From Flavihumibacter cheonanensis (GTDB lineage: Bacteria > Bacteroidota > Bacteroidia > Chitinophagales > Chitinophagaceae): a stretch of 64,000 nucleotides of DNA. The stretch's first letter is position 1. Every line of letters starts with the position of its first letter. Made by a program: the position numbers and the translations under genes. A model generated the notes under the pieces. It was not told where the DNA came from. It made no database searches and saw nothing but the letters and a program-made list of their open reading frames with translations. This document shows positions 1 to 8,534 of the stretch, piece after piece. The stretch covers positions 1-64,000 of the forward strand of contig NZ_JAKRWF010000003.1 of NCBI RefSeq assembly GCF_022352215.1, written 5' to 3'.

Positions 1-3000
1 AAGTAAAAGCAACATCTGCCAACGAAGCGCCTGACACCTCTGCCACCACCTCCGTATTCGTTGAATCATACAAATACGATACCGGCTGATTACCACGCTT
101 GGTCACCTGATCCAACACACTACTACCGCGCATCACCACACTCGCATCCAACTCATAACGGCTATCCTTCACTAACGAATTACCTGAAAGAGAAACTTGT
201 GAATTTGAAACTGAGGGACTACTTAATGGAATTGTATACATTTTTTCAGGATGGACGAAAAGCGGAGTCGTAAGTCCATAGTTTTGCTGAATATATTGAG
301 ATGATATTAAAAATGTATTATTAAACTTTTGCTCTTCAATCAGTGCATTACGTCCACTAAGAATTAAATCAAAAATTGGTTTAAGTTCAGAACTTGCAGA
401 ATTTTTTGCAGCTGTAATATTTGATACGTATGTATTATTCGAATTTGTGTAATTTACCTTTCTACAATCAATATAATTTCTTCTAATTATAAACAAATTA
501 GCATAATGATTTTTTAATGCTAAACCTTTACATTCTTGAGTAGTACAAGCTGCATTTGCAGCAGTATAGTTTGCATTTTCATTATTTATTGCAGTATTGT
601 ATTCGGAAGCACATGTAGTTAAGCTTAAATTAGTTGAAGGTTGCAAGTCACTTGAATACCTATACGTTGATTTTATATTTTCCCCTTTTGAATTGGTTTG
701 TGTAACCGATGTTGGATAATTGTGCCATTTACTAGAATATTCTGTTACTACTGTATTTATCAATACTTGATTACCAGCGGCAAATTTTGTTAATATCTCA
801 GTCGACTTTGTTTTCTTTTGTGATCTAATTTCATATGTTGTTTTTGTAATAAATGTAGACGGAGGTAAAGGATGATATGTAATTATTCCAGGGGTAAATA
901 TTTCTGAAACTTGATATTCCGGAATGATGGTTCGGTCTTCCAAAATATTTCCAGAATTATCAAAACTGGCAACATACTTCAACTCACCTCTTTTAAAATC
1001 CATAGGTGGGGGCGCTTCTGGATAGTTCGGAATAGTTAAACTACATGCATCCATAGGATTAACATTCCTGGTAACTACATCACGGTAGTCAAAGTCCCAA
1101 AAATTAGAACCATAAAATCGATAAATCTGGTACCCATTACCGTTCTTGGATACTTTTACCTCATTATAACCTATATGCTGTCCTTGTGAATGCTCCATTG
1201 GTCGTATTGGAGCAGCAGAGACAAAATAATCTCGTTCAGCACCAAAATCACAAGATTCACAACCATTGCTACTACACGGATTTAATTCGTATGATATAAA
1301 TCCATTTGGCAATACCTTTGGAACATAGATATTATTATCATTTCTGATAACCTGAACATATGTAGGACGCATATAAAGAATGCCACTTGATTTAGCTCCA
1401 TCCATATAGGAGTAATCCGTAATTATCTCACTACCGGGTTTATCTGATATTTTAGTCGATTTGACTCTCAAGCCGCCTACGATTTCATCGGTTTCGTATT
1501 GATAAGGAACCATTTCAAAAAGATTAATAGAGCAACCTTCAGGAGCAGTTCTATTTGACATGACTAAGTATAAATAATACTGGCCGGGGGGAACATCAAA
1601 GGTCAGATTATTACTCCTGGTATTGTTATTAACATTTACCTGGTATAAAATTTGATTGGACAAATTCTTCAAATAAACAGTCGCTGATGCATTAGTAGTT
1701 TGAAAAGGGCTGCTGAGACTAATAGTCAACTTATAGGCATTAGCTGTCAAAGTCAAATTGGGACTCGTATAACTGGGCACATAAGTACCGTCGAATCCTA
1801 TCCCTTTACTGTGTCTAATGGTTTGATTATATTTATTGAAACTTACCCAAGTTCGATGAGGTTCCATCTCATATTCATGTGTGCCTCCAGTGGGGAATTT
1901 AATCTTCTTAAGACTTCCTCCTCGCATGGCTGGCCAGTTTGGATCCCGGTTAGCCATAGGAACTTCAGTATATTTATTTAGTGTATAGCTTGCTATTAAC
2001 GTATTATTGTTAGTTTGACCATTGTAATAACCCCAATGATCTTGACCAAATGATAATCTCCGAGGCACTTTTTCTGTAAAATATTCGAAAGTATAGGGTG
2101 GAAGGTTAATCAAATTATCGCAACTGGATTCCTTAATTGTGTCAAGTCGTAATCTATACCGATCAGTATTTATATTATGGTTGGAAATAGTTCCATTTAA
2201 TGGGCTGGTCGCATCATAAAAATAACTATATAGAAACTTAAACTTTTTACATAGTGTATTATCAATCGATTTTATTTCAATTTCACTCAATGTTTTAGCT
2301 GATACATTTGGTTCATCATCATTAACACCATTGGAAGCAGTACCTGCTAAATCAATTCTTGTTTGCCCAGGAATGAAATTAATGGAACCGCTTGTCCATG
2401 TTATCTTTTTTACTCTCACCCCACTAACAATATTCTTAACAAGTGCATATTCTTTCTTTGTTGAAGAATTTAATTCCCGTTTATTAAGGGACAACATAGC
2501 TATTGTTGGATATGAGTAGCTTTCAACTTCATATTCAAATGAAACTTGAAATAAGCCATCCTGTGTTTGTATCTTATTCAAATACCACGAAGAAGTAGCT
2601 GCAGTAGGATTCATTCCACCAGTGGCTGTCCAGGGATTGGTTCTCTCTACAGGATCAACATCACCTGATGCAGGAGTAGCACCAAAATAATATTTTAGTC
2701 CATCTGGTGTGGTAAATATAAATGCGTCGATACTTTTATTAAAACCAGGCTCATATACATACTCAATTTTTAGGTCCTGCTCCGGAAGAAGAATTGGCAT
2801 TCGTTCCTCACCAAAAATAAATTTACCCGAATAATTACCAAATGAGAAAGTGAACATATCTGGTTCTCCATCACAGCGACCAGCATCCAAATCTCCAATA
2901 GTAGCCCCTGTTAATACGTCAGAAAAACCTAGGTAATTATGATAACCATAATTGGTAAAATGAGATCCAAGATTATTGTTTGCAGCTGGACCAGAACCAG

Positions 3001-3340
3001 TAAATGCTTCATCTGGTATTCCCTGTACAGTACGACTAACAACACCTCCCGTATTTAAAGCCCATCCTGCCCCAACCCAACTTGCAGGTTCCATAACCTT
3101 TAAGCCACCTGCATGATAATTTAATGATATGGGCAATTGAATGGGGCCCTCTTTAATTGTGAAAACAGGAAAACCAATTTGAGGCAAACCACTATGAAGA
3201 TTAACTGGAGCATCTATAAATTTTCCAAGTGAAGCGGCATTTGGAGAAGCAATACTTACTTCATTAAAGGGATTTGTTTGTGAGTAAGAGATTAAAACAC
3301 AGCAAAGCATTAGCAATAGCAAAAAAAACTTTTTTGACAT
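1..3340 (-). CDS. Large secreted RHS/YD-type protein, partial at the left edge
   Basis: Reading the minus strand from the ATG at 3338-3340 gives an uninterrupted frame to the window edge (about 1113 residues, no stop), so the 3' end lies outside. A lysine-led hydrophobic signal peptide (residues 1-20) ends near 'ISYSQ'. The next 60 residues (for example 'NAASLGKFIDAPVNLHSG', then 'LPISLNYHAGGLKV' and 'ASWVGAGWALNTGG') are the usual N-terminus of long Bacteroidota RHS-repeat surface proteins, whose C-terminus often carries a variable toxin or hypervariable tip. The visible end reads 'YDSTNTEVVAEVSG', which suits the beginning of the YD-repeat region. Composition is AT-rich compared with the core genome to the right. 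The role is unknown; interbacterial toxin delivery or a surface-exposed shell are family-level possibilities. The tip domain cannot be judged here. Confidence 0.85.
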   Translation of the reverse strand, partial: MSKKFFLLLLMLCCVLISYSQTNPFNEVSIASPNAASLGKFIDAPVNLHSGLPQIGFPVFTIKEGPIQLPISLNYHAGGLKVMEPASWVGAGWALNTGGVVSRTVQGIPDEAFTGSGPAANNNLGSHFTNYGYHNYLGFSDVLTGATIGDLDAGRCDGEPDMFTFSFGNYSGKFIFGEERMPILLPEQDLKIEYVYEPGFNKSIDAFIFTTPDGLKYYFGATPASGDVDPVERTNPWTATGGMNPTAATSSWYLNKIQTQDGLFQVSFEYEVESYSYPTIAMLSLNKRELNSSTKKEYALVKNIVSGVRVKKITWTSGSINFIPGQTRIDLAGTASNGVNDDEPNVSAKTLSEIEIKSIDNTLCKKFKFLYSYFYDATSPLNGTISNHNINTDRYRLRLDTIKESSCDNLINLPPYTFEYFTEKVPRRLSFGQDHWGYYNGQTNNNTLIASYTLNKYTEVPMANRDPNWPAMRGGSLKKIKFPTGGTHEYEMEPHRTWVSFNKYNQTIRHSKGIGFDGTYVPSYTSPNLTLTANAYKLTISLSSPFQTTNASATVYLKNLSNQILYQVNVNNNTRSNNLTFDVPPGQYYLYLVMSNRTAPEGCSINLFEMVPYQYETDEIVGGLRVKSTKISDKPGSEIITDYSYMDGAKSSGILYMRPTYVQVIRNDNNIYVPKVLPNGFISYELNPCSSNGCESCDFGAERDYFVSAAPIRPMEHSQGQHIGYNEVKVSKNGNGYQIYRFYGSNFWDFDYRDVVTRNVNPMDACSLTIPNYPEAPPPMDFKRGELKYVASFDNSGNILEDRTIIPEYQVSEIFTPGIITYHPLPPSTFITKTTYEIRSQKKTKSTEILTKFAAGNQVLINTVVTEYSSKWHNYPTSVTQTNSKGENIKSTYRYSSDLQPSTNLSLTTCASEYNTAINNENANYTAANAACTTQECKGLALKNHYANLFIIRRNYIDCRKVNYTNSNNTYVSNITAAKNSASSELKPIFDLILSGRNALIEEQKFNNTFLISSQYIQQNYGLTTPLFVHPEKMYTIPLSSPSVSNSQVSLSGNSLVKDSRYELDASVVMRGSSVLDQVTKRGNQPVSYLYDSTNTEVVAEVSGASLADVAFT

Positions 3341-3928
3341 TCCAGTAGATATTAACAGTTGATAACTATATGAGTAGGATTAAACAGAATTGAATCAAAA
3401 CTGAATTTATCTACCAGATACACCGAATCACAACTTGAATTAAAACTTTCAAGTGAAGAGTAGGTTTAATCAGATTAGAAGTATCAGCAGTTTCTGTTTC
3501 GATTACGAAAGAAGAAAATGTTTGCTTAAAAAACAACCCGTTAAAACACGGTATTTTTTTCTAAAGAATTTAGCATCTGAAAATCAGCCTCAGAACAAAT
3601 TGATTTTCAATATTCGTTTTGCACTAGAAGAAAAAATAATCACAAGAAGGGAATTCAATTATTACACCAACAGGCGTTTGCTAGGTACGAATAGGTAAAA
3701 TATTACAGAATAGATTAATGCAACTGGAGCAGCAAGATAAACAAACTTCGTTTATACTAAGTTTTTTAGATGAGGATATGACTAGGCCAAGCAGAATCTG
3801 TTTGAACAACCTAATCAAATTATTAAACGCTGAAACATATACCAATGTTGCATTACAGCCTATCCAATTTTCACACCACAAAAGATGCCCGATCAAATGA
3901 TCGGGCATTCGCACATCCAAACTAACGG
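3341..3928. other. Gene-poor stretch between the RHS gene and the small-gene cluster
   Basis: About 590 AT-rich bases. Several overlapping short open frames exist on both strands (for example 3453-3698 and 3718-3900 on plus, 3681-3920 on minus), but none has a recognisable motif and they conflict with one another. I see only the probable terminator at 3885-3908 and, at the left, the upstream region of the RHS gene. Confidence 0.5.
3885..3908 (-). terminator. Probable terminator of the small-gene cluster
   Basis: Perfect 11-bp inverted repeat (3885-3895 with 3898-3908, core ATGCCCGATCA) with a 2-base gap. Read on the minus strand it is followed by a short T run. It lies 20 bases past the stop of the last minus-strand gene (3929), where a terminator is expected. 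Confidence 0.7.
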
Positions 3929-4156
3929 TTAACCTTTAACCGTAACCTGACTTACAGCGCTGGCAACGGCACCTGCTACACCGATATAACCGGCGATGGT
4001 GCTGACGATTGCGGGCAGCGTGATGGGCGCAGCCAAAATGGCGGCACTGACTGAAGCCAGTACCAATCCAATGTTGCGCAGTTTCAAAAAGAAACTGGGC
4101 GTTTCGGCATTGGCGCGACCTATAATAGAGAGCCTGTCTATTTCGTGCTGTTTCAT
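3929..4156 (-). CDS. Small hydrophobic holin-like membrane protein
   Basis: 75 residues starting at ATG 4154-4156, overlapping the end of the DUF5675 gene by 4 bases, so the two are probably translationally coupled. The first 25 residues are polar; residues 28-70 form two alanine/valine-rich hydrophobic segments (around 'LVLASVSAAILAAP' and 'IVSTIAGYIGVAG') with a short tail ending KG. Size and topology resemble phage holins or small inner-membrane pore proteins, but no family signature can be named. It is the last gene before the terminator at 3885-3908. A lysis or pore role is inference only. Confidence 0.65.
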   Translation of the reverse strand: MKQHEIDRLSIIGRANAETPSFFLKLRNIGLVLASVSAAILAAPITLPAIVSTIAGYIGVAGAVASAVSQVTVKG

Positions 4157-4545
4157 AGTATATTTAATTTTACGGGTTCTTCATCGGATATGGATTTAAA
4201 AACGAGGCGCATCAAAACCTTGAATGCACGGGCGGATCCTTTTCCCTTACCCGGTGCCGTTAGTTCTGTTACCGGAGCTATGCAACCTTTGAGCTCTTTG
4301 GCTGCATGGTTGGCACGGTGGATCAGAATCAGCGTACGATCGGGAACACCTTTCACCAGCAGGTGAAACCGGTGCTTTTCGCTGTATCGCTCCACCAACT
4401 GATAACGACCTTCGGGTATACAGGATACCATTCTACGGTTATCCTGCCAGGGCAGTTCAATGGTATAACATACCAGGCTGTTGTTACAGACCAGGATGCC
4501 GTTTGTTCCCAACGGATGATATTCACGATATAAGAACAGTTCCAT
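4153..4545 (-). CDS. DUF5675 family protein
   Basis: 130 residues. The pattern matches the DUF5675 family found in bacteria and phages: an early 'LVCYTIELPW' strand, 'SCIPEGRYQL', then 'GVPDRTLILIHRANHA' and 'KGCIAPV'. The spaced His...Asn and Gly-Cys-Ile residues look like an active-site arrangement and are reminiscent of cysteine peptidoglycan transpeptidases, but the family has no established activity that I know of. The start 4543-4545 sits 2 bases after the stop of the upstream gene (4548), and the 3' end overlaps the holin-like gene, so the three form one tight operon. The family is common in phage-like loci, which fits with the small membrane protein next door; no capsid or tail genes are nearby. 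Confidence 0.8.
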   Translation of the reverse strand: MELFLYREYHPLGTNGILVCNNSLVCYTIELPWQDNRRMVSCIPEGRYQLVERYSEKHRFHLLVKGVPDRTLILIHRANHAAKELKGCIAPVTELTAPGKGKGSARAFKVLMRLVFKSISDEEPVKLNIL

Positions 4546-4547
4546 GA

Positions 4548-5114
4548 TTAAAGGACTTTATCCAGGATGGTTCTGTTCTTCGGCAGGTCTTCTGCCACCG
4601 CACGGATGGTTGTTCCCGGCAGGCTGGCATTGGACTGTGTAACCGTATAACTGAAATCAAGCCCGTTTGCATTGGGTGTGGCTGCACCTTCTTCCAGTAC
4701 TGCTCCGGTTGAATCCAAAATGCTGATCCGAACCGAATCAATAAAGAAATTATCGATGGCACGTACCGTGATGATGTTTCCCGGGTTGCCGGCATAGGCT
4801 TCGGTATTGAGGTTGGACAATTCCGGGCCTTTGTAAGCATCGTTGAAGGCGACATTAAAAGCCGACTGACCGGGTCTGGCTGCTGCCTGGTAATCGAGCT
4901 TCAATGCAGGATCCTGGATAGCAGCTTTTGCGTAAATCACCGACTCACGAAATTTCAACTGCACAGCTTCCTGTGCTGGTGTTGGAACCCGATTGGGATT
5001 TTTGCTGGGGCGGTTCGCCAGGAAGGTACGTTCGCCACTGGTACGGAGCACCAATTGTTTGCCTACGGCTCCACTGAAGCCGCGGGCGAGGATATTGTTT
5101 TTGTTTCTTGCCAT
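4548..5114 (-). CDS. Uncharacterised protein, lead gene of the DUF5675 operon
   Basis: 188 residues from ATG 5112-5114. The N-terminus 'MARNKNNILARGFSGAVGKQ' with a following Arg/Pro-rich stretch resembles the opening of DUF6266-type Bacteroidota proteins ('...GGFSGKVGN...'), but the assignment is tentative. The C-terminal half (about 110-188) looks like a beta-sandwich repeat ('VRISILDSTGAVLEEG...'). The C-terminal two thirds align by eye with the neighbour at 5719-6174: both have YAK.A..D, then RPG.S.F or KPG.S.F, then SV.I.I.D..G..[IL]E.G.A.P and YTV. So the locus holds two diverged paralogues. It has no signal peptide. It is preceded by the 11-bp phased array (5150-5243). Function unknown. 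Confidence 0.7.
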   Translation of the reverse strand: MARNKNNILARGFSGAVGKQLVLRTSGERTFLANRPSKNPNRVPTPAQEAVQLKFRESVIYAKAAIQDPALKLDYQAAARPGQSAFNVAFNDAYKGPELSNLNTEAYAGNPGNIITVRAIDNFFIDSVRISILDSTGAVLEEGAATPNANGLDFSYTVTQSNASLPGTTIRAVAEDLPKNRTILDKVL

Positions 5115-5149
5115 TGTTTTGGTTTTTAATAGGATTTTTAAATAGGAAC

Positions 5150-5243
5150 CTAACCTTTTTGTTAGCTTTTTGTAACCTATTTGTAACCTGATGGAAACCT
5201 CATGGTAACCTCTTGGTAACGTCGGGGTTAGGTCTGACTAACT
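5150..5243. repeat. Array of nine 11-bp phased direct repeats upstream of the 5114 operon
   Basis: Related hexamers start at 5150, 5161, 5172, 5183, 5194, 5205, 5216, 5227 and 5238, exactly 11 bases apart. Read on the minus strand the five best units follow GTTACMAWNAG; the flanking ones are GTTAG or CTAAC variants. One unit per helical turn puts every site on the same DNA face. It ends 36 bp before the start codon at 5114 and lies just downstream of the LytTR regulator gene, whose family binds repeated GTT-containing 9-mers about two helical turns apart. A multi-site operator for that regulator is the obvious inference. Confidence 0.75.
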
Positions 5244-5266
5244 TCAGATCAGGCTAAGTGAAAAAA

Positions 5267-5324
5267 AACCGGAGTGACAACAAGGGGTCGTTCCTCCCCT
5301 ACTGCCAAACGACAGCCACCGGTT
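5267..5324. other. Compact interleaved inverted repeats (pseudoknot-like element)
   Basis: An outer 6-bp pair (AACCGG 5267-5272 with CCGGTT 5319-5324) encloses two crossing pairs: AGGG 5283-5286 with CCCT 5297-5300, and GTCGTT 5287-5292 with AACGAC 5308-5313. The second stem starts inside the loop of the first, which is an H-type pseudoknot layout on either strand. It lies between the LytTR gene and the phased array. It could be a structured leader, a small RNA or a protein-binding site; folding is not proven. Confidence 0.4.
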
Positions 5325-5334
5325 GGAGAATCAG

Positions 5335-5349
5335 AACCTGAACCAGGTT
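5335..5349 (-). terminator. Short hairpin directly after the LytTR stop codon
   Basis: AACCTG (5335-5340) and CAGGTT (5344-5349) form a 6-bp stem with a 3-base loop immediately downstream of the LytTR gene on the minus strand. No T run follows, so it is a weak terminator or a message-end structure. Confidence 0.35.
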
Positions 5350-5688
5350 TTATTGCAGGATATCGAGCTGGTTTAAAAAGTTTTTATAAAAGCTATAACC
5401 GATGGGAATCTGCAGATCTCCCAGGATAACGCGTTTACGTTCTACATGCGTGATCCGGCTAAGCGAGATGATAAATTTTCTATGTACTCTGAAAAAGCCA
5501 TGGGGTAATAAAACGGCTTCCAATTTGATGATGGGGGTATGCAGCAGATAGTTTTTGGTAGTGGTTTTAAGCTGACTGTATTCACCGGTGGCCTCCACCA
5601 GAATTATATCTGCCGGATTGATTCGGATTATTTTATGCTGATAGCTAATGAAGATATCCTTACGCATACTTAAAACTAAGAACCGCAT
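5350..5688 (-). CDS. Stand-alone LytTR DNA-binding regulator
   Basis: About 112 residues from the ATG at 5686-5688; a second ATG at 5665-5667 would still leave the whole domain, and the frame extends to a TTG at 5700. The sequence is almost only a LytTR domain: 'IRINPADIILVEATGEYSQL' opens the fold, followed by 'LEAVLLPHGFFRVHRKFIIS' and 'VILGDLQIPIGYSFYKNF', which are the conserved beta strands and the RVHRK.I signature. There is no receiver domain, so activity is not controlled by phosphorylation in cis. It lies between the two paralogous genes and next to the phased repeat array, its likely target. Family knowledge: LytTR proteins bind direct repeats and usually activate transcription. Confidence 0.88.
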   Translation of the reverse strand: MRFLVLSMRKDIFISYQHKIIRINPADIILVEATGEYSQLKTTTKNYLLHTPIIKLEAVLLPHGFFRVHRKFIISLSRITHVERKRVILGDLQIPIGYSFYKNFLNQLDILQ

Positions 5689-5718
5689 AGAAATTTTCAA
5701 ACCGTTAAATCACCCATT

Positions 5719-6174
5719 TTAAAGCGGGACACGGTAAGACTTAGTGGTTTTGTTGCAGGGCCAGTCCATTGCCTCCACTACTATTCTACAACCTTCAATT
5801 GCCCTGTTCTCTTTCAATACGGTATAAACCCAATCTTGAAATCTATCGGTTGGTAATGCATAACCAGTTTCAATCAGATCGCCATTCCTGTCGTAAATAG
5901 TGATCTGCACACTCGCAACAGCGGTATCATCAAATACGACAATCGGAATTTCATCATTTTGCTGACCGGTATAGTGATTCCAGCCAACAGCAACAATATT
6001 GGGGGCCATCATGCTATCCAGGAGGGCGGTTTCAAAAAGAGAATAACCAGGTTTACGCAGCATGCGGTACAAGGTTCTGAAAAAAGAATCTTTAGTTGCT
6101 TGTTTCGCATACCGCATTCTTCTTACAAAATTATAGTTGTTGTGGCGGAATTTGGGGGCTTTAACTTTGTACAT
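5719..6174 (-). CDS. Uncharacterised protein, diverged paralogue of the 4548-5114 product
   Basis: 151 residues from ATG 6172-6174. A basic N-terminus ('MYKVKAPKFRHNNYNFVRRM') is followed by YAKQATKD, KPGYSLFETALLD, a short linker and a C-terminal segment with 'ASVQITIYDRNGDLIETG' and 'WVYTV', all matching in order the protein at 4548-5114. Extra cysteines ('GCRIVVEAMDWPCNK') distinguish it. It is the first gene of the minus-strand cluster; the LytTR gene starts about 30 bases after its stop. No repeat array like that at 5150-5243 is visible upstream (6175-6398). Function unknown; not a recognised enzyme. Confidence 0.65.
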   Translation of the reverse strand: MYKVKAPKFRHNNYNFVRRMRYAKQATKDSFFRTLYRMLRKPGYSLFETALLDSMMAPNIVAVGWNHYTGQQNDEIPIVVFDDTAVASVQITIYDRNGDLIETGYALPTDRFQDWVYTVLKENRAIEGCRIVVEAMDWPCNKTTKSYRVPL

Positions 6175-6398
6175 AGGAACTGTTTTGGTTTAACAGTATC
6201 AAGTATAAAGCAATGCTTTGTTCATTTCCAAATGAAGTACCGTGAGTAATAAAATAGCTACCCTGAACGAATCAAACTGAGCCATCAACCAAAAATCGAA
6301 ACAGTCAAAAAATCATCCTTAGTACTCAACTAATCCAATGGTGCATGCAGCGCAAGCAGTCTTTTTGGATAAATAAACTTACCTGATTGGATAATACT

Positions 6399-7325
6399 TT
6401 ACTTTTTATGCCGCTTGCGCCATTCGTTTGGGGATAAGCCGTATTGCTTTTTAAAGGCTTTCAAAAAACCAGTTAAATAGGCATAACCTGCCTCCCTGAA
6501 TAATTCAGAAGAAGGGAGATCGGTATTTTCCAGTTGCTCGCGCGCCCATTTCAGGCGTATTAATACCTGCTGATCAAATGGACTGGTACCATAATATTTT
6601 TTATAACCTTTTTTAAGCGTGCTTTCACTAATGCCGGTGAGTTCGGCCAGTTCAGCCAATGAATAAAACCTATCTCTGCTGGCATGGTGGATGATGTCAT
6701 GGGCTGCTTTAATAGGTTCCGGAATGGCGGATCTGCCTGAATTAGAATTTTCCTGTATGGATAGGAAGTAAAAGAAGAGCAGATCCCTCACCACTTTTTC
6801 ATAGTAGAGATCCAGCAGCAATTCATTGTATTCATTGGAAAGAAACTCATCCAGCAGCAGTTTCATAGCAGCTGGAAACGGAAGGATGAGCGCCGATTTA
6901 TCTGGCAAGCTTAGCTGTTCAAATGGGTTGTTGCTGTTACTGGCTACAACCAGGATAATGGCATGTTCCTCTTCAAATAGCTGTAAGGATTGCGGAGCAC
7001 TGGATAGGCAGGTATAATAACCTTTAGAAAGCGTAGCAGATGGCCCGGAACCAACGTCAAAAGCAATTTTACCATCCAGTACGAAAAGCATGAAGTAGTT
7101 GAAAGCAGGGAAATCCCATTTCAATTCAACTGATTTAGCGAGTTCAAAATCGATATAGGAAATTGCAAATGAAGAATTTACATACTGCTGTATATAGATT
7201 GTACCATTAAATGCGGATGCATGCCCGAATTGGGTACCTCGAATACGGGAACCCGTAAAAAAATCCGGTTCGCGTTTGAAAAACCGAATCGGACCAAGAT
7301 CGCTATGTGAAAATTTGCCGACCAA
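6399..7325 (-). CDS. AraC-family transcriptional regulator
   Basis: 308 residues. The C-terminal 100 residues carry the double helix-turn-helix of AraC/XylS proteins: 'LAELTGISESTLKKGYKKYY' for the first and 'AGYAYLTGFLKAFKKQYGLS' with PNEWR for the second. The N-terminal 200 residues are a sensor region without a clear family. The frame is open above 7325, where the first codon is TTG; no ATG lies closer than about residue 79, so the start is uncertain. It diverges from another AraC-type gene at 7433 with 107 bp between them, so the two may share a control region. The target is unknown. Confidence 0.85.
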   Translation of the reverse strand: MVGKFSHSDLGPIRFFKREPDFFTGSRIRGTQFGHASAFNGTIYIQQYVNSSFAISYIDFELAKSVELKWDFPAFNYFMLFVLDGKIAFDVGSGPSATLSKGYYTCLSSAPQSLQLFEEEHAIILVVASNSNNPFEQLSLPDKSALILPFPAAMKLLLDEFLSNEYNELLLDLYYEKVVRDLLFFYFLSIQENSNSGRSAIPEPIKAAHDIIHHASRDRFYSLAELAELTGISESTLKKGYKKYYGTSPFDQQVLIRLKWAREQLENTDLPSSELFREAGYAYLTGFLKAFKKQYGLSPNEWRKRHKK

Positions 7326-7432
7326 TGAAAAGATAAGGTTTAGAAAAAATAACCAAAATGGTCAAATAAATAAAGTGTGGGCGCAGGAAGATTAAATTTT
7401 TATTATTTTATCCGCCAAACCCTAGCCCATTC

Positions 7433-8386
7433 ATGCCGTTGATTGATACCCATATTCCCTACAAACTGGAGATATCCAATATGCTACCCCCTAACTTTCC
7501 GGGGTGTAGGCTTGTGGAACACCCAATTTGTACCTATTGGTTTGACGATGGCTACCTGACCATGCAGGAAATAAATTCGGAAGATTACACCCTCTCCTAT
7601 CATACACTCTGCTCTAAGCATAGCTTTCCCTACCGATGCAAACTGGACCCTTTGCAGGAGACAATTATATTTTGTATTACCGGGACATCTATCCTATCCA
7701 TAAATAGCAATCAGGAAACTAAAATTTCAGCTAATCAATGGTTAAGGGTACAGGACGCTAGCAGCATTAATTGGAACAATACAAATAAAACATTGGTAGA
7801 AGTAATTTTTCTTCAATACAAGGGAAATTTATTGAAAGAAATGAAGGGTTTATTTCAGACCTTATATAAGGAAAACAACAATGATACTTATGGAGGCGCA
7901 TATTACACGCCACTTGAATCAAGAGAATATATTCTGCAGATATTAAAATGCAAACTCGAATCTGAATTACGAAGGCATTTCATAGACAATAAAGTGGGAG
8001 ATATTTTGTTTAACCTGCTAGTTAATTTAAACGGGCATAACCCTATCCAAGACTATAACCAGGAGGATTATGAAAAAATTCAACAGGTAGAGCGACTCCT
8101 GTCAGAGGATTTATTACAACAGCGAACTTTACAGTCTTTGGCAGATGAAATAGGTATGGGCCTAACCAAATTCAAGCAATTGTTTAAAGCAATTTACCAT
8201 CATACACCCGCAGATTATCAACGAAAATTAAGGCTGGCAAAAGCAACAGAGTATCTTTTAAGTGGCTATTCTGTAAAAGAATCAGCTTATAAATCTGGTT
8301 GGCGACCACCTGTTTTTATTGAAGCATTTAAAGAAGTATATAACACCACTCCCGGGAAATTCAAAAAAGAACGGCGTAGTGGTTAA
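7433..8386 (+). CDS. AraC-family transcriptional regulator
   Basis: 317 residues from ATG 7433. The C-terminal AraC-type DNA-binding region begins near residue 215: 'TLQSLADEIGMGLTKFKQLF' then 'HTPADYQ' and the second helix-turn-helix 'YSVKESAYKSGWRPPVFIEA', ending FKEVYNTTPGKF. The N-terminal part (about 1-200) is a probable ligand-sensing beta-barrel without recognisable binding residues. It is divergent from the regulator at 6399-7325 and followed by a small secreted protein gene (8535) on the same strand after 148 bp. The two regulators have different N-termini, so they are not a recent duplication. Confidence 0.85.
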   Translation: MPLIDTHIPYKLEISNMLPPNFPGCRLVEHPICTYWFDDGYLTMQEINSEDYTLSYHTLCSKHSFPYRCKLDPLQETIIFCITGTSILSINSNQETKISANQWLRVQDASSINWNNTNKTLVEVIFLQYKGNLLKEMKGLFQTLYKENNNDTYGGAYYTPLESREYILQILKCKLESELRRHFIDNKVGDILFNLLVNLNGHNPIQDYNQEDYEKIQQVERLLSEDLLQQRTLQSLADEIGMGLTKFKQLFKAIYHHTPADYQRKLRLAKATEYLLSGYSVKESAYKSGWRPPVFIEAFKEVYNTTPGKFKKERRSG

Positions 8387-8534
8387 AAATGACGGAATCT
8401 GTAATAAATCCGACTTCTAGCGACATTCATAAATAAAATATTATAGGATTATTACAGGAACTTTATTTCACGTTGCAACGGCAGGGAAATTGCTGAAAAC
8501 CTGAATAAAAGAGTAGGCATAATCATTAAATTTT

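Noticed and set aside
3453-3698. Open frame of 81 residues (plus)
   Set aside because: Lysine-rich, no motif, competes with other frames, no clear start context.
3929-6174. Complete prophage
   Set aside because: No capsid, tail, terminase or integrase genes; only small accessory genes.
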